From NCBI GenBank assembly GCA_013365325.1, contig JABVXV010000446.1, forward strand, positions 1-41,144: DNA of 41,144 nucleotides, in the 5' to 3' direction. Made by a program: the position numbers and the translations under genes. The DNA comes from Dipetalonema caudispina (lineage: Eukaryota; Nematoda; Chromadorea; Rhabditida; Onchocercidae). Each line of letters begins with the position of its first letter. Position 1 is the first letter of the stretch. Shown here piece by piece: positions 22,780-34,804 of this stretch. The notes beneath the pieces are model-generated. The model did no database searches, was not told where the DNA came from, and saw nothing but the letters and a program-made list of their open reading frames with translations.

Positions 22780-24147
22780 CTGATATATGGTGATGATTAT
22801 TAGGTATAATTGAAAGATAGAAAAAGAGATTCAATCTAGCACAAATATGTACGCATTTTTAAGTCACTTCTGAAAATTGCTTTACATCAATTCTTTTTTT
22901 TTTAAACTACAATAATTTCTTTCGGTAATTTAATTCAGCATAATTAGTATTGAACTTTCATATTCAATTCCAAGTAAAATTATAACAATGCAAGTAACTC
23001 GAAGGCTTGTTCAAGTGAATACTAATAAATTAGTTATTATTAAAAAATTCATTTGGATTGGATTAATTAGTTGCAATTTTACTTTGTCATTGTTATAATT
23101 ACTTGTCCACTACATAGGTGGTAAATGCGATTCATTGATTGATTTATTGGAATTCATTTAAGTATAAATTCAATCGGAGACGAAAAAAATTTTACCTTTT
23201 ACATCCTGAAAGTAGGATTTTTTTAATAAAATACAAATTGATTCACAACTTCTCAAAAAACAAATAAGAAATGTTTCCCTCAAATTTAGAAGAGATGTGT
23301 GAATGACTTATTTCATTCAATATATATATATTTTTTTAATTTGTTGTCAAGCGGAGGATGTCAAGTGCGCATTAAGTAATACATTAACAAAGATTCTTCA
23401 CTCCTTAATTCAGACCATTTACAACCAATTTCCATTTCAACTCCTTTCTTTTGAATGATTCATCTTTTCATCGTCGAAATACATCGATGTGGACATGGAA
23501 GTTTTTGTGTATTTGATGATATCAGGTAGTTTGAAGTTCATTTAAAGAGGAATCTTACCATTCAATTCCTTTCATTATATTAATTATTTTTTGTATAACT
23601 TTATTGAAAAAGCTGTGAAAAGCTTCTTTCAAAATTCATTATAGCATTGTGATGGGAAAGAATGATGGATGAAAAAAAAATTTTTTTTTTTCTAATAAAA
23701 TTAATGAAATTTTCGTAAGTTCAGCTTGTCAGTTTTAATCGAATGATGAATGCATTTCTTTAAAAAAAATATTCCATTTAATGTTGGTCATAGGATGATA
23801 AGTGATGCAAAAACGAAGTGGACGGTAGAAGATTTCCAATTTTCGTTTTTAAATCCCATTTTTTATTTTAACTCATTTCAAAAGATTAAATAAATATAAA
23901 TCGAAATTTCGAAATTTCATGCAAATAAGCAAAATAAATTATTTGTTACTATTGGACGAGTTATGCGAAAGTTTAGTCCAAAAAACTTTAAAAAAGTTAT
24001 TTCTTAAAAAAAATTTACTTAAATTTGAAAAAAAAAAAATCAATATCTGTGTTAGAGAAGAACTCTCTTCTAAATAGGTAAACAATAATATATTTATATT
24101 CAACAAAATATTAAATTTTGAAATTGATGGCGCCTGAACAGTATGTG

Positions 24148-24167
24148 AAAAAAAAAAAAAAAAAAAA
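24148..24167. repeat. Poly(A) tract, 20 nt
   Basis: An uninterrupted A run, about 190 nt before a T23 tract (24358-24380). The two form a loose inverted pair but have no similar flanks that would mark a mobile element. Confidence 0.85.
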
Positions 24168-24357
24168 GAAGTGGAAATGCTGTTGTTGTGCAGTAAACAG
24201 TAGAGGAGGAATAGTTTTGAAATGAAGGAAGATATCTGTCAATTTAAGACGTCTGATTTGCTCATCAATGCAGTATATATTTTGTAGGGACAACATTTGG
24301 TGTACACATCAATGATTGGTCGAACTGATTGTCAGTTAGTATATTTGGGCTGTCGCA

Positions 24358-24380
24358 TTTTTTTTTTTTTTTTTTTTTTT
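24358..24380. repeat. Poly(T) tract, 23 nt
   Basis: An uninterrupted T run in intergenic DNA. Confidence 0.85.
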
Positions 24381-24433
24381 GAGTGTAATTATGAAAAGTT
24401 TAGTTGACAAGTAATACCAAAGAATAGGTGAAT

Positions 24434-24475
24434 GAGAGAGAGAGAAAGAGAAGGAGAGAAAGAAAGAGGGAGGAA
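24434..24475. repeat. Pure purine tract, 42 nt
   Basis: A run of only A and G, starting GAGAGAGAGAG and ending AGAGGGAGGAA. It is similar in style to the tract at 21661-21720 but has no clear sequence homology beyond composition. Confidence 0.85.
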
Positions 24476-26506
24476 TATTTTCAAATCACAATTCAACAGA
24501 CTAAAAAATGAGTTTGAAATTTAAGAATGCATTTGATTGACAAAACAGAAAAAAAAATTTTCAACCCAAAAAAAAATTTTTTATTTTCCAACAAATGGAT
24601 GAATAAATTTCAAATGCTCTCTTTAATAAATGAAGCATCAAATGAATACATAACAAATTAATCAATTAGCATGTAGTCAACGAGAAATGTTTAGCAATCT
24701 TCAAATGCTACATGTTAAAATAAAATTGCTAATTAGTTTTATTGTCTTGAGGATTGACATATTTTTCTAGGCAAGACTAAAATGATTGCTAATGGAAAGT
24801 TTACCAGAATATAATTGGTTTTCATATTTTCAATAATTATGTTTCGCCTAAGCTATTCTTCTTACAAATGACTTTTTTAGGCATTTAATCCACATCAATA
24901 CAGCAAATTTTATAGAATTTAACAGTGTAAATCCGATATGCAGATTATGTCGACCGGATAGTATCACATTGAAATGGAAGCATTACTCCAAAGAAGAGTA
25001 ATAAATTCGAATCGTGCAGATCAGAATATTATATTGAATAGATCGCTACTTAGAGTCAAATTTGCTGCAAAAATTTCTTAATTGAAGAAGAAAAGTGAAG
25101 TAAAAAGATATGTGCAATAAGGTATGGCTAATATTATATGAAATGAAGTGTGAAAATAGGAGATGGAATGCTGGTTCAAATGATGAAAATACGAAAATTG
25201 AGCAAAAAAAGAATTCGATTTGTCTTAGCTTTTTTCTTGCAGATTCTTACAAATCCAAATTAATGGAAAAGGCAATAACAAGTAGCCTGGTACTTGCTAG
25301 GCTTCACACTAAATAATACATGAAATTGGCTTTTATTGGAAATCTCACTAGAATGAATGTGCAAAAAAATGCTAACGTTTTTTGTTTCTGCAAAACGCTG
25401 TGAGCACTCCAAAAAATTTCTAATTTAAAATTTCCGTTCTGATATTCAAATTCATTCCAAATGATAAAAGCTTTCATGAAGTTTTAGATTTCTATAAAAG
25501 CAATATTGCCAATATACAGCAATGCTTGAAAACAGACTAATCAAATAGGTCAACAATTTATTCGACTCGAGAATGTCCACATTCTTTACTTACGACATAT
25601 AGATAGTATTAATGGAAGACTGTTAATAATCAGATATTTCATTGCTACAAATATTTCATAGGTATGAATGTTTACACCATTTAAGTCCAATACGGTTGAA
25701 ATTCATAAGTATTTATTTTACAGAATTCAATAAATTTCCAACATAGTAGTAGAATTATTTAAGAATCACCTTTTCATACACATATTGTGATATTCAGAAT
25801 AGAAGACAATAATTTTCTCTCTTTGCCCCTAAATAATAATTTCGAGCTACACTGATATAGTTAATTCCTTAGGCTTAAGATTTCTACAGTCCTCAATCTG
25901 CTTAATTTCATGCTAGATACTACGATCATTTTCATTTCAAGTACTATGATCATTCTCTACTTCGTATCTTGTCTAAATTTATCACCATCAACGATAAACC
26001 ACATAACTTTTCCATCGTTATTGTATCATACGTTGCACTTATTTGCTGTTGCTTCGTATTTCTGTCTAATCTTGAGGTCTTGACAAGAGTAATTTAAGTA
26101 ATTTGTGCAATCACTTTTTACAAATTGAGGGTAAGAAAGTAAGACAATTAATTAAGTTTAATTTAAAATATGACATCCATTAAAACTATAACCATGTTAT
26201 ACACACCAAGAATACTAGGCGTTAAACAATCATATTCAAAAAAATAATAGTCCATTAAAATCATCCAAGTAATGATCTAAGTAGCCATAAATAGAAAAGA
26301 AATAGTCGAAATGCATTTAGGATAGTCAATTATTTGTTCCAACCAAAGTTGCTAGAATAATATGATGGTTCTTTAAATATTTTAAAAAAAATCCAAAAAT
26401 TTCTTTTCGTTTGAGGTTTATTCAAGTTCGGTTAAAGAAAAATTATGCAATAATGCAATGAAAACATGTGATTTCTTATTAAATCATGATTGGTTACTAT
26501 CAATAG

Positions 26507-26530
26507 TGATAAGCTTATTGCAGCTTATCA
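26507..26530. repeat. Perfect 9-bp inverted repeat with 6-nt loop
   Basis: TGATAAGCT at 26507-26515 pairs with AGCTTATCA at 26522-26530. Each arm carries a TGATAA word, so the site is also a palindromic pair of GATA-type sites. Confidence 0.45.
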
Positions 26531-28915
26531 TAAATGGGAAGCAAAATTTTGAGAGAAAAATGAAAACGAAATAAAATATGGCAAATTCTGCAAATTATAT
26601 GACAAATTTTTGTTTGACAAATAAAAATTCATTTCACAATTTCAACCGATTTCAATGAACAAAATGTTAGTTAATAAATAAATCATAGCGAAAGATTCTT
26701 CATCAGCTTTGATAAAGATGCAAATCATCTGTTCATCATTTATTTATAACTACAATAAACAAGATGCAAATAAAGAAATTTACATTTTCATAAATACAAA
26801 CATTAGAGGTGAACCGATTACTAACAAAAATTTTCTCTTGTTGCATTCAACACTTCAACTTCCAAACTAATTCCATTCGTTCTTAACTATCATATTGCAT
26901 TATTCTATCTTTATTAATTAGGCATTCTTTTGGATCAAAAAAAAAAAATCTAAAATAGAAAAAAAAATTACAGTTGTAAAATGAATAAATTCGTAGTACA
27001 ATCATTTTCTTCCACATTTATCCTTTTAATGATTTCTTCCATTTCATCCACTAAAGTAAAGAATTATTTCAGCTTTATACCGATTGTCTCAGATACGAAA
27101 CCGGCTTAAATGAAGAACTATGAATGCTTGGCTTTTTTTTTTTGAAAATTCAACTGATTGCAAGAAATCTCTTCACTAAATCTGTTTTGCTACCTTTTAA
27201 TCTAATGCTGTAGGTAAAGTTTCTCAATTAATTTCTGATTTTTCACTTTTAAGATTGTGTGATTTATTGAAATCTTTTTTGGAATAAAATTTTGGACTGA
27301 GAAAAAATACATTTAAGCAAAACAAACTTCTGCAAATATTAAACTTAATGATTCTGTATCGAATTATAATGAAGCTCGATTTTGCTACATTTCTAGTGAA
27401 TCATACAGCAATCGGAATTCTCACTTTTAGTTCCTAGCAGATATGGAATTTCAAATTTGTTGACGATATATTTGCAGCCATTGAAATTATTGCTTAATTT
27501 TTTTCTTCTTTATTCCATTCCATAAGGCTTGCTATGCCTTTATTTACATTGATTTCCAATAGTACATTTAGTGTTTTCAATAGTATTAACCGAATATTAA
27601 TTGGTATAGCCTAGTGGCCAGAAAATTTCTAAAAAGGACAAGTTTACATCATCATCATCACTTTTCATCATTTTCTTCAGAAAAAGATCAGTATGGAAGC
27701 ATCAATTAACCAATAAGTGTTAGATTTTGTCATCATCGAAAATTAATGGACTACACAGTTCAGTGGTCCGATCTGGTCTTTGCAATTGATCCCTTCTTTT
27801 TTCCTAATCAGTCGAATTTTAAAAATCACTTTGCCAGCATTATTCCAACAATAGCTTTTATTTGCTTTGTTAGTCAGTTCAGTGTTCTCCACCTGTTTAT
27901 TCCTCTACACGTTTATTTCAAGCTAAAAACTTTCTGCATCAATTTCAAATAGATGAAAGTGTTCCAAAGGATTATGCTTATTTGGTTGAAAGTTTACCTT
28001 AAACAGTGTTTGAACTTGGCGAAAATTCCATAAATTCTGTTCGCTCTCAATACTTCGAAAATTTTCATTCAATATTATTTATTTTGCAGTGATCGATCAA
28101 GCTTTATCTGTAGCCAAAAATATAGCATAAACTTGATCCTTTTACTCTGTAGTGTAAAAGATTTGCAAATTTTTTTGTCCTTTCGATTTTTGCCTACAAT
28201 TTTCCACCACTTATTACTGATATTTTATTCTTTACTGCAGAATTTTCACCATTTCAATTTAGATTCATTATGTTTTGATAGATTATGCAACGTCATAAGC
28301 AATAAAAGTTTATTACCACTCCTTTTCATGTATACTTTTATGATTAATACCATATGGCTTTGACTTTTCGTTTTTTTTTTTTCTGTGAAAAAAATGTCTC
28401 TTTTCTATTTACACCTATCTGTAAAAAAAAAAAGACCAATGCTAAAGGCACTATTTTGAGTCTTTTGTAGAAAGTTATGAATCAGAAGCCGACATTTAGC
28501 TTATCTATCTGATAAGGGCCAAGAATTTATCAACATTTTAATGCGGTCGCTGCTAGAATAACTATATACATATCGATAGATGATCGATGAATCTGCGATA
28601 GTTACACAAGTTATGTTAATATGCGAATGTTTTCGCTATTTTTGAACGATTCTGATTATCATGGGTTTCGGGTAAATAATATATTACGAAGCCAAACAGT
28701 ACTTTTCGTTTAACTATTGAAGTGAGTTTTATCATTTTAGTCCTTCTGAAAGGTTCGGACAGAATCATACACCTAAAAACATTAATTCATCTCTTTTTTT
28801 GCATAATTTTTAATTGTGTCAGATTACGATCATTGCTATAATTTCCTCAATTTAGTTTTCCTTTTTGGTAATTGCTATAATTTTTCAAAGTTAATTCGAG
28901 AGCTTTCACTTAACC

Positions 28916-28991
28916 ACTTTGTAAGTAATTGAAATTTTGTTGCGGTTTGTTGCGGTTAAACAACAAACCGTAACAAAAGCGCTCACAAAGT
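28916..28991. repeat. 76-nt nested foldback element
   Basis: The inner arms 28935-28952 and 28961-28978 are 18 bp long and pair throughout, one pair being G-T, around an 8-nt loop. The outer arms 28916-28925 and 28982-28991 pair at 9 of 10 positions. The left inner arm and loop also repeat TTGCGGTT in tandem. It could be a tiny foldback transposon remnant or an RNA hairpin. No open frame accompanies it. Confidence 0.65.
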
Positions 28992-31900
28992 AACAAAACA
29001 GAAAATAAAATTGAGTGTCATCATTGTTATAGTTACCTGCTTATTTTCTGCATTCTATTTATTAAGACGAAGCGAAAGATCATAATCATTAAATATCCAT
29101 TATCATTAGTTCATTATTACTAATTATTCATTATCACTATCGCTATTATAATTAGTTACAAAGTATGTTAAACTCGTGTTTTTTTAGGAATCACTTTAAT
29201 TTCTGATAATCAATTTACGTATTATCATCTTATTGAAATGAAAAGTAAAATCCGAAGTCTCTTCTAAATTTTCTTCGAATGTGATACTGACAATTTTCCC
29301 TCCTTCACAACTATAACTTCTCAACAAATGAATAATCTTTTAGTTCAATTACTTGGAAACTGAGTGAAAAGAGCTATACATCGCATTAAACAAACAGTCA
29401 TAAAATTTTACAAAAACAAATTTTTCTTACAACTGAAGATTTTTTGAAATGTTTGCTTGTCTTTATATGTCCAATGTACCCTGTCTCTTCCTCTCTCTCT
29501 CTCTTTACTTTGCCGCTGATTTCCATACCACATTTGCTATAATTCTTGAATTTGTTAATAGAATCAGTAAAATTCAATAATAAATTAGCTTGAATTTTCA
29601 ATTTTAGGATGAAATCCTTAAGCTCAAATTTAGTGATGACGCATTGTTACAACAATAAGTAATTTGTTCAACAGTGAAAATTGCTTATTTGTTTAACAAA
29701 TGACATTTTTTCAGATTATTATATCTTATTTATCTCAAATAAAACTTTTACCATCACATTTTATCATATAATATTATGAAAAAAGTTCTTTAATCATCAA
29801 ACATTACGCTTGGATGACGAAGTTACAGGTGAAGTAAGTGTCAAAGATCTGTTTACAATGCAATCCATCAAACCACCCATTATTTACGATTAATTGATTT
29901 CGGGTAGTTATGTGTCACCCTGTCACCTATCCTCGTACCTTCGATGAAACCCTCAAAATATCCTCCAACCCTTTCTTCTTCCCTCTCACAACATCCATTT
30001 CTTCATTTTGATTGCTGCTCTCAATCTTCCAACAACGCTTATTTGTCATGGCCCTGCCAAATTATTTCCTCTCATTTTTAAAACCACCTGTTCCACTACA
30101 TTATAATACAACGTTTCATTTTTATTTATTCAACCATTTCTAGTAATTAAGTACCACCACTAATTAGAAATGATTTTTTTTCTTTTTCAGGACAATAAAG
30201 CATATCGTTGCTCACATTTTTATCATTCTTTGAAATTCTCCTCTTCCTTATTGTATTATGTATTTTTAATTTAAATAAAAATTAATTTATTTCAAACATT
30301 AATTAGTTTACGCTATCTCCAACCATATCCGTTTATTGCTTACTTCACTGATTATTATGAAAAGATGGCACTCTTTTTTAATTTTTTCTATTTCTTAAAG
30401 ATTTCAAAGTTCTTTCAGTTTTGTAAATGACGTCAAATTTTCATCATCAAAACTTGTTCTAAAATATTCCTTTATGTATCATTTAGTCCTCTGTCAAAAA
30501 ATGTAATCTAAAATTACAACCATATGTTACTATTTTTTACATTAGGATTACACTTTATTTTAAATTAGGCTTCTCAATCATAATTTTCTGAATTAAACAA
30601 AGGATAGGTAAAATAACGATAGCTTTTTTAATTTAAACAAATGGAAAAATTGTAATCCAAAGCCTAATTTTACTTCATAGTCATCTGAGCAATGCACATC
30701 ATTCATAAATGGTTACTATGGCTAATATATTGAACAATGACCTTTTATCTCTTTCATTAGACTCCCATGTATTCAATTAAAATCAGCTTCGAATTTGATT
30801 TCATCAAAATTTTCGAAAAAATTTTAGAATTTTCTAAAATTAAAGTAAAAACGATCAATTTAAATATTATTAATGATTTGATGTTACATTAATGGAATAC
30901 TGCCCGGAATGTTCAAATTTCTTGCAAAAATGTTGCGTTTTAGAAACTGATCAATAAAAAATAAAAAGTCTTTCGGCAGAAAGAAGCGTTCAATTACTAA
31001 AATGATAGAAGTTCTTCCTTTGTTTTAAGAATTAAAGTAATCAACGAAGTATGAGCAGTTCAGAAGTCAATGATCATAAGTATCATTTGAAGAGTACGGA
31101 AAAACTAACTGATTAAAATTTAGCTTGATATAGTTGAAATTAAAGTTCAATTCTCACTTTCTCAATCTTTTTATTTTCGTGAAAATTTCAAATCGTTAAA
31201 TCGGCTGAAATGAGAAAAGTACAATGAAAAGCGCTTTTCGATTTTTATTACGTAAGCGGTCCGCAAATACTTTTTTAACTTTAACTTCCATTTTAACATC
31301 AATAATCACAACTGATAGCTATTATTGGTGTGTTATTTTTGTCAATTAGAAACGTTTCATTCTAATTTCATGCCATATTCAGTTAATTGATGAAATCTAT
31401 TGATAATATCAATATATTATATTACACGCAAAGAAGTTATATTTCAAAAATTAACATATTATAGTAATAATAGTAGCATTGGATATTAAACTATCTATTG
31501 TGTGAAAGCTTTTCGAAATTTATGAATTAAATATAATAATCTTTTTTTTTTTTTTCTTTTTATATTATCGGCTGGAGCAATACGTTTGAATATTAATATT
31601 TTTTACACTGATTTATTGGCATGAGATCGTTATAAAGCTAAAGCGTAAAAATGTTAATGAAATTGTTATGATCGGATAAAAATGGATGAATTGAAATAAA
31701 AAGGGACTAAAAGTTAAATAAAATTGATTTAATATTAATTATATTTAAAAATGATAGAGGATCAGGAAGAGAAATTAAACGGAAATTATAGGAATAAACA
31801 TTTATTATATTCTCAATCTGTCCTTGAACAAAACGTCATAATACTCCCAATCCTCATTTGTTTCATTTGAAGTTATTTTCTATTCGTTACAAAATATGTC

Positions 31901-34797
31901 AACAACTGGTTCTTAGGCGGACAAACGGAAAGAAAAGGATTGCAACGTATAATCATCCATTCTCTTCCTATCTATTTCATGGATAGCGATATTGTCGAAT
32001 TTTTCCTTCCCTTTTTTTCATGCTTTTTTTTTGCGACAGATGCCAAAAATGATAAAAATTAAGCGAAGCGCAACAATTCAAAATGACATTATTTAATTTC
32101 ATAAAGTTAATTGTGATATTTTATTGTGCACAAATGAAGATTGTTAAGAGTGTCCGTCCGTAGGAAAAATTAAATTTTAACTTTCAATATATAATTTATT
32201 TCACTTTTAGATTGATTTTTGATAATTTAATTAAAGAAAATTCGTATAGAATTCATCAAATAATACATAATTTGCTGATGTAAAATATTAGCTGAAAATA
32301 AGGGAATAACTCACAACAAATAACGCATCGACCTCCCTTTAAAGATCATTTCATTTCCTATTCAAAACGAAAGAGATCAATCTCTTTTTTTCGTTACAAT
32401 TCTATCAACTATCTATGACACTTCAACAATCGTAAAAATCTTTTTTTTTTTTTGTCAGTGAAATAAGATTTCATTCACAGCGATCTTTCTCCCTCTTTCT
32501 ACGCTATCAAATATCTGAAAATTTGAGGGTTTTAAAAGCAGTTCGACTTTTTCTAAGAAAACAGAACTTATTTATTTTAAATTTATCTATAAAATTCCTA
32601 AATTTTAGAATAGTGTCTGAAAGAGTCTGAAAGAAGGGAGAAGTGTTAAACACAGTGTAAATGGTAAGATTAAATATTAGAGAGCCTTTTTCCACCGATA
32701 ATGCATTCGTAGAATTCTTTGGCCCATTTGTTTGTCCTTCTTTTTATTCAACAAATATTTCGTTAACTTAAAAATATCTCTAATTTTCTGATGGATAGAT
32801 CGATGAAAATATTTAATGTTTAAGGAGGATTGCATCATTCATAAATGCGCAGATTTCTTGAATTCTTGAAAGAGTCACTTGAGATCAGTCATATATAGGA
32901 AATTTCAGATTTACAAAATGTATGTGGGATAGATAAATAAACAATAGTAAATAATTATGGAAACAGGATTTGTAACGAAGTGATGGAAATTATCGGTCAT
33001 TATAATCTTGCAATTATTAATGCTTTAGTTTAGGATAGGTGAAGTGATAATGCTACCATGAAAGTCTATAAAAAATTGAAATTTCCACAAATGAAATTGC
33101 TTCAATGCACTACTATTGTGTGTACGGCTTTTTATATTATAAAAAATTCAAACTCATAGATTTTTTCAAAATTAATCTTTTAATCATACATTTATTAGCT
33201 GAACTATATTCAAAAATTTTGTAAATTTGCTGAAGCCGTCTTTTTTTTTTATTTTTATTTGAAAATTACTATGTTATAATAAGAATTTATTTTCAAAAAG
33301 AGAAGTAAAATTTTAACCTATCGGTTAATTACTGTATGGTTAATTCATTACCGATTGATTTGTTTGTTTTACTACATGTTTTTTGCACCAAAAATTCTTT
33401 CAATTTCAACAATTCGTTATTGTAATTTTTATTGCATCACAAAATGCATACTTTCATTTCGAATTTTATTTTTAAATACAGAATTGAATTCCAGAAAATG
33501 AAAATAAAGCAACAAATATAGTTCATTCATCAAATAAGTATAATTTATTTACAAATAGTAAAAGAATAGGTAGTACCAAGCAGAATAAACAGGTCAGTAG
33601 ATGAATTAAATGAACTATTATTGTAAGGAATTATTTTTGAAATGCTTTATAATATTACAAATGTATTGCTTCATGATTAAGTAAGTAGATAATGATTTGT
33701 ATAAGTAAGCAATCTATAGATAGCTAATAATAAAAAATATTTGTTCATTTATTCTTCATCCTATATTACTTTTTAATTTCTTTATCTGAGAAAAATTGTT
33801 AAACAACGAACAGAATATGGATGGATATGACAAAGTAGTTAAGAATATTAGGGTGTAAACTGTGATAGCTGTTTTATTTCATCCTCTAATCATCATATTT
33901 AATCATCGGTGTGGTAAATTGAATCATTATTTATTTATCTTTACCGCATTATTGGTTTTACAGATCATGACTGATTACTGAATCAATGAGGAATAGGTAT
34001 TGGTACAACTGTGCTCCCTCACTTAATCTTGTTCTCTTTTGATTTATCGGTCGAACACTGTTCAACACTTCTTCTCATTAATTTGCTAATATTTAAATGA
34101 AGAAAATTTTTGATATTATATTGTTCGAAGATTGAATTACTCACTCACATATTTATTCAAATTCTGTCTTCAAAACATTCCATTTAATCAGCAAATAACT
34201 TATGAAAAGCTTAATTTCAGCTCTTCTCATATTTTCTTCAGTGTTTTTGTTTTTCAAGTCGTTAAATCCCTTTAGTAAAAGTTTCATTTTTTGTTTGAAA
34301 TTTATTTGAGACAATATTTTTTTCTTTAAACAATTGATATGATTAATTTGTGATTATACAAATTATGCTTTGAAAAAATGGAATGATACGTCATTATGAC
34401 AAAATATCTAATTAGACTCAGAAAAGTTAGAATACCTAATTAAATGTAGGAATACCAATGTTTGAACATACAAGTACTGGAAAATAAAAATAAGCACTAT
34501 CGATTCGAATAAATTTCTTTAAAACTATTTGTAGTTTAAAATAATCGGATAAACAATAAGAAAGAAATTTGCATAGAGCAAGAATTTATTGAATGATGCT
34601 AAAAAGTTCCTTGATTTTTATAACATTTTCATCAAACTTCTCTAAGCGGTTATGCAAATTCCGCTTCAAGATTTTGCTATATTCGTGGATTTACTTCTTT
34701 TTTAATAGAATGGATAAACAAATACTTCATTTTCCTTTTCTTTTTCGTACTAGCTCATTACGTACATTGAATATAAACTCTACAAATAATTAATTTT

Positions 34798-34804
34798 TTA
34801 GATT
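34798..34804 (+). promoter_or_regulatory. Probable trans-splice acceptor before the hexosaminidase ATG
   Basis: TTTTTAG ends at 34801, followed by ATT and then the ATG at 34805. An acceptor 3 nt before a start codon is typical of nematode genes that receive a spliced leader. The alternative is a cis intron with a non-coding first exon further left. Confidence 0.55.

Larger units (their letters stand above)
13146..34797. other. Long gene-poor intergenic region
   Basis: About 21.6 kb of AT-rich DNA with no gene I can support. It holds microsatellites (16861-16932, 19593-19631), purine tracts (21661-21720, 24434-24475), homopolymers (14382-14406, 24148-24167, 24358-24380), inverted repeats (15065-15109, 26507-26530, 28916-28991) and three clusters of TGATAA words. 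Reported ORFs of 60-92 codons are low complexity, and several are translated microsatellites (runs of Ile, Tyr or Phe). I saw no reverse transcriptase, transposase, tRNA or spliced-leader RNA sequence. Confidence 0.5.

Noticed and set aside
25165..25185. GGTTCAAAT resembling a tRNA T-loop
   Set aside because: The flanks do not form a T stem, and no acceptor, D or anticodon arms can be built upstream.
34593..34793. Plus-strand 66-codon ORF just before the hexosaminidase
   Set aside because: It lies upstream of the TTTTTAG acceptor, is Phe/Leu/Ser-rich, and would be removed by trans- or cis-splicing.
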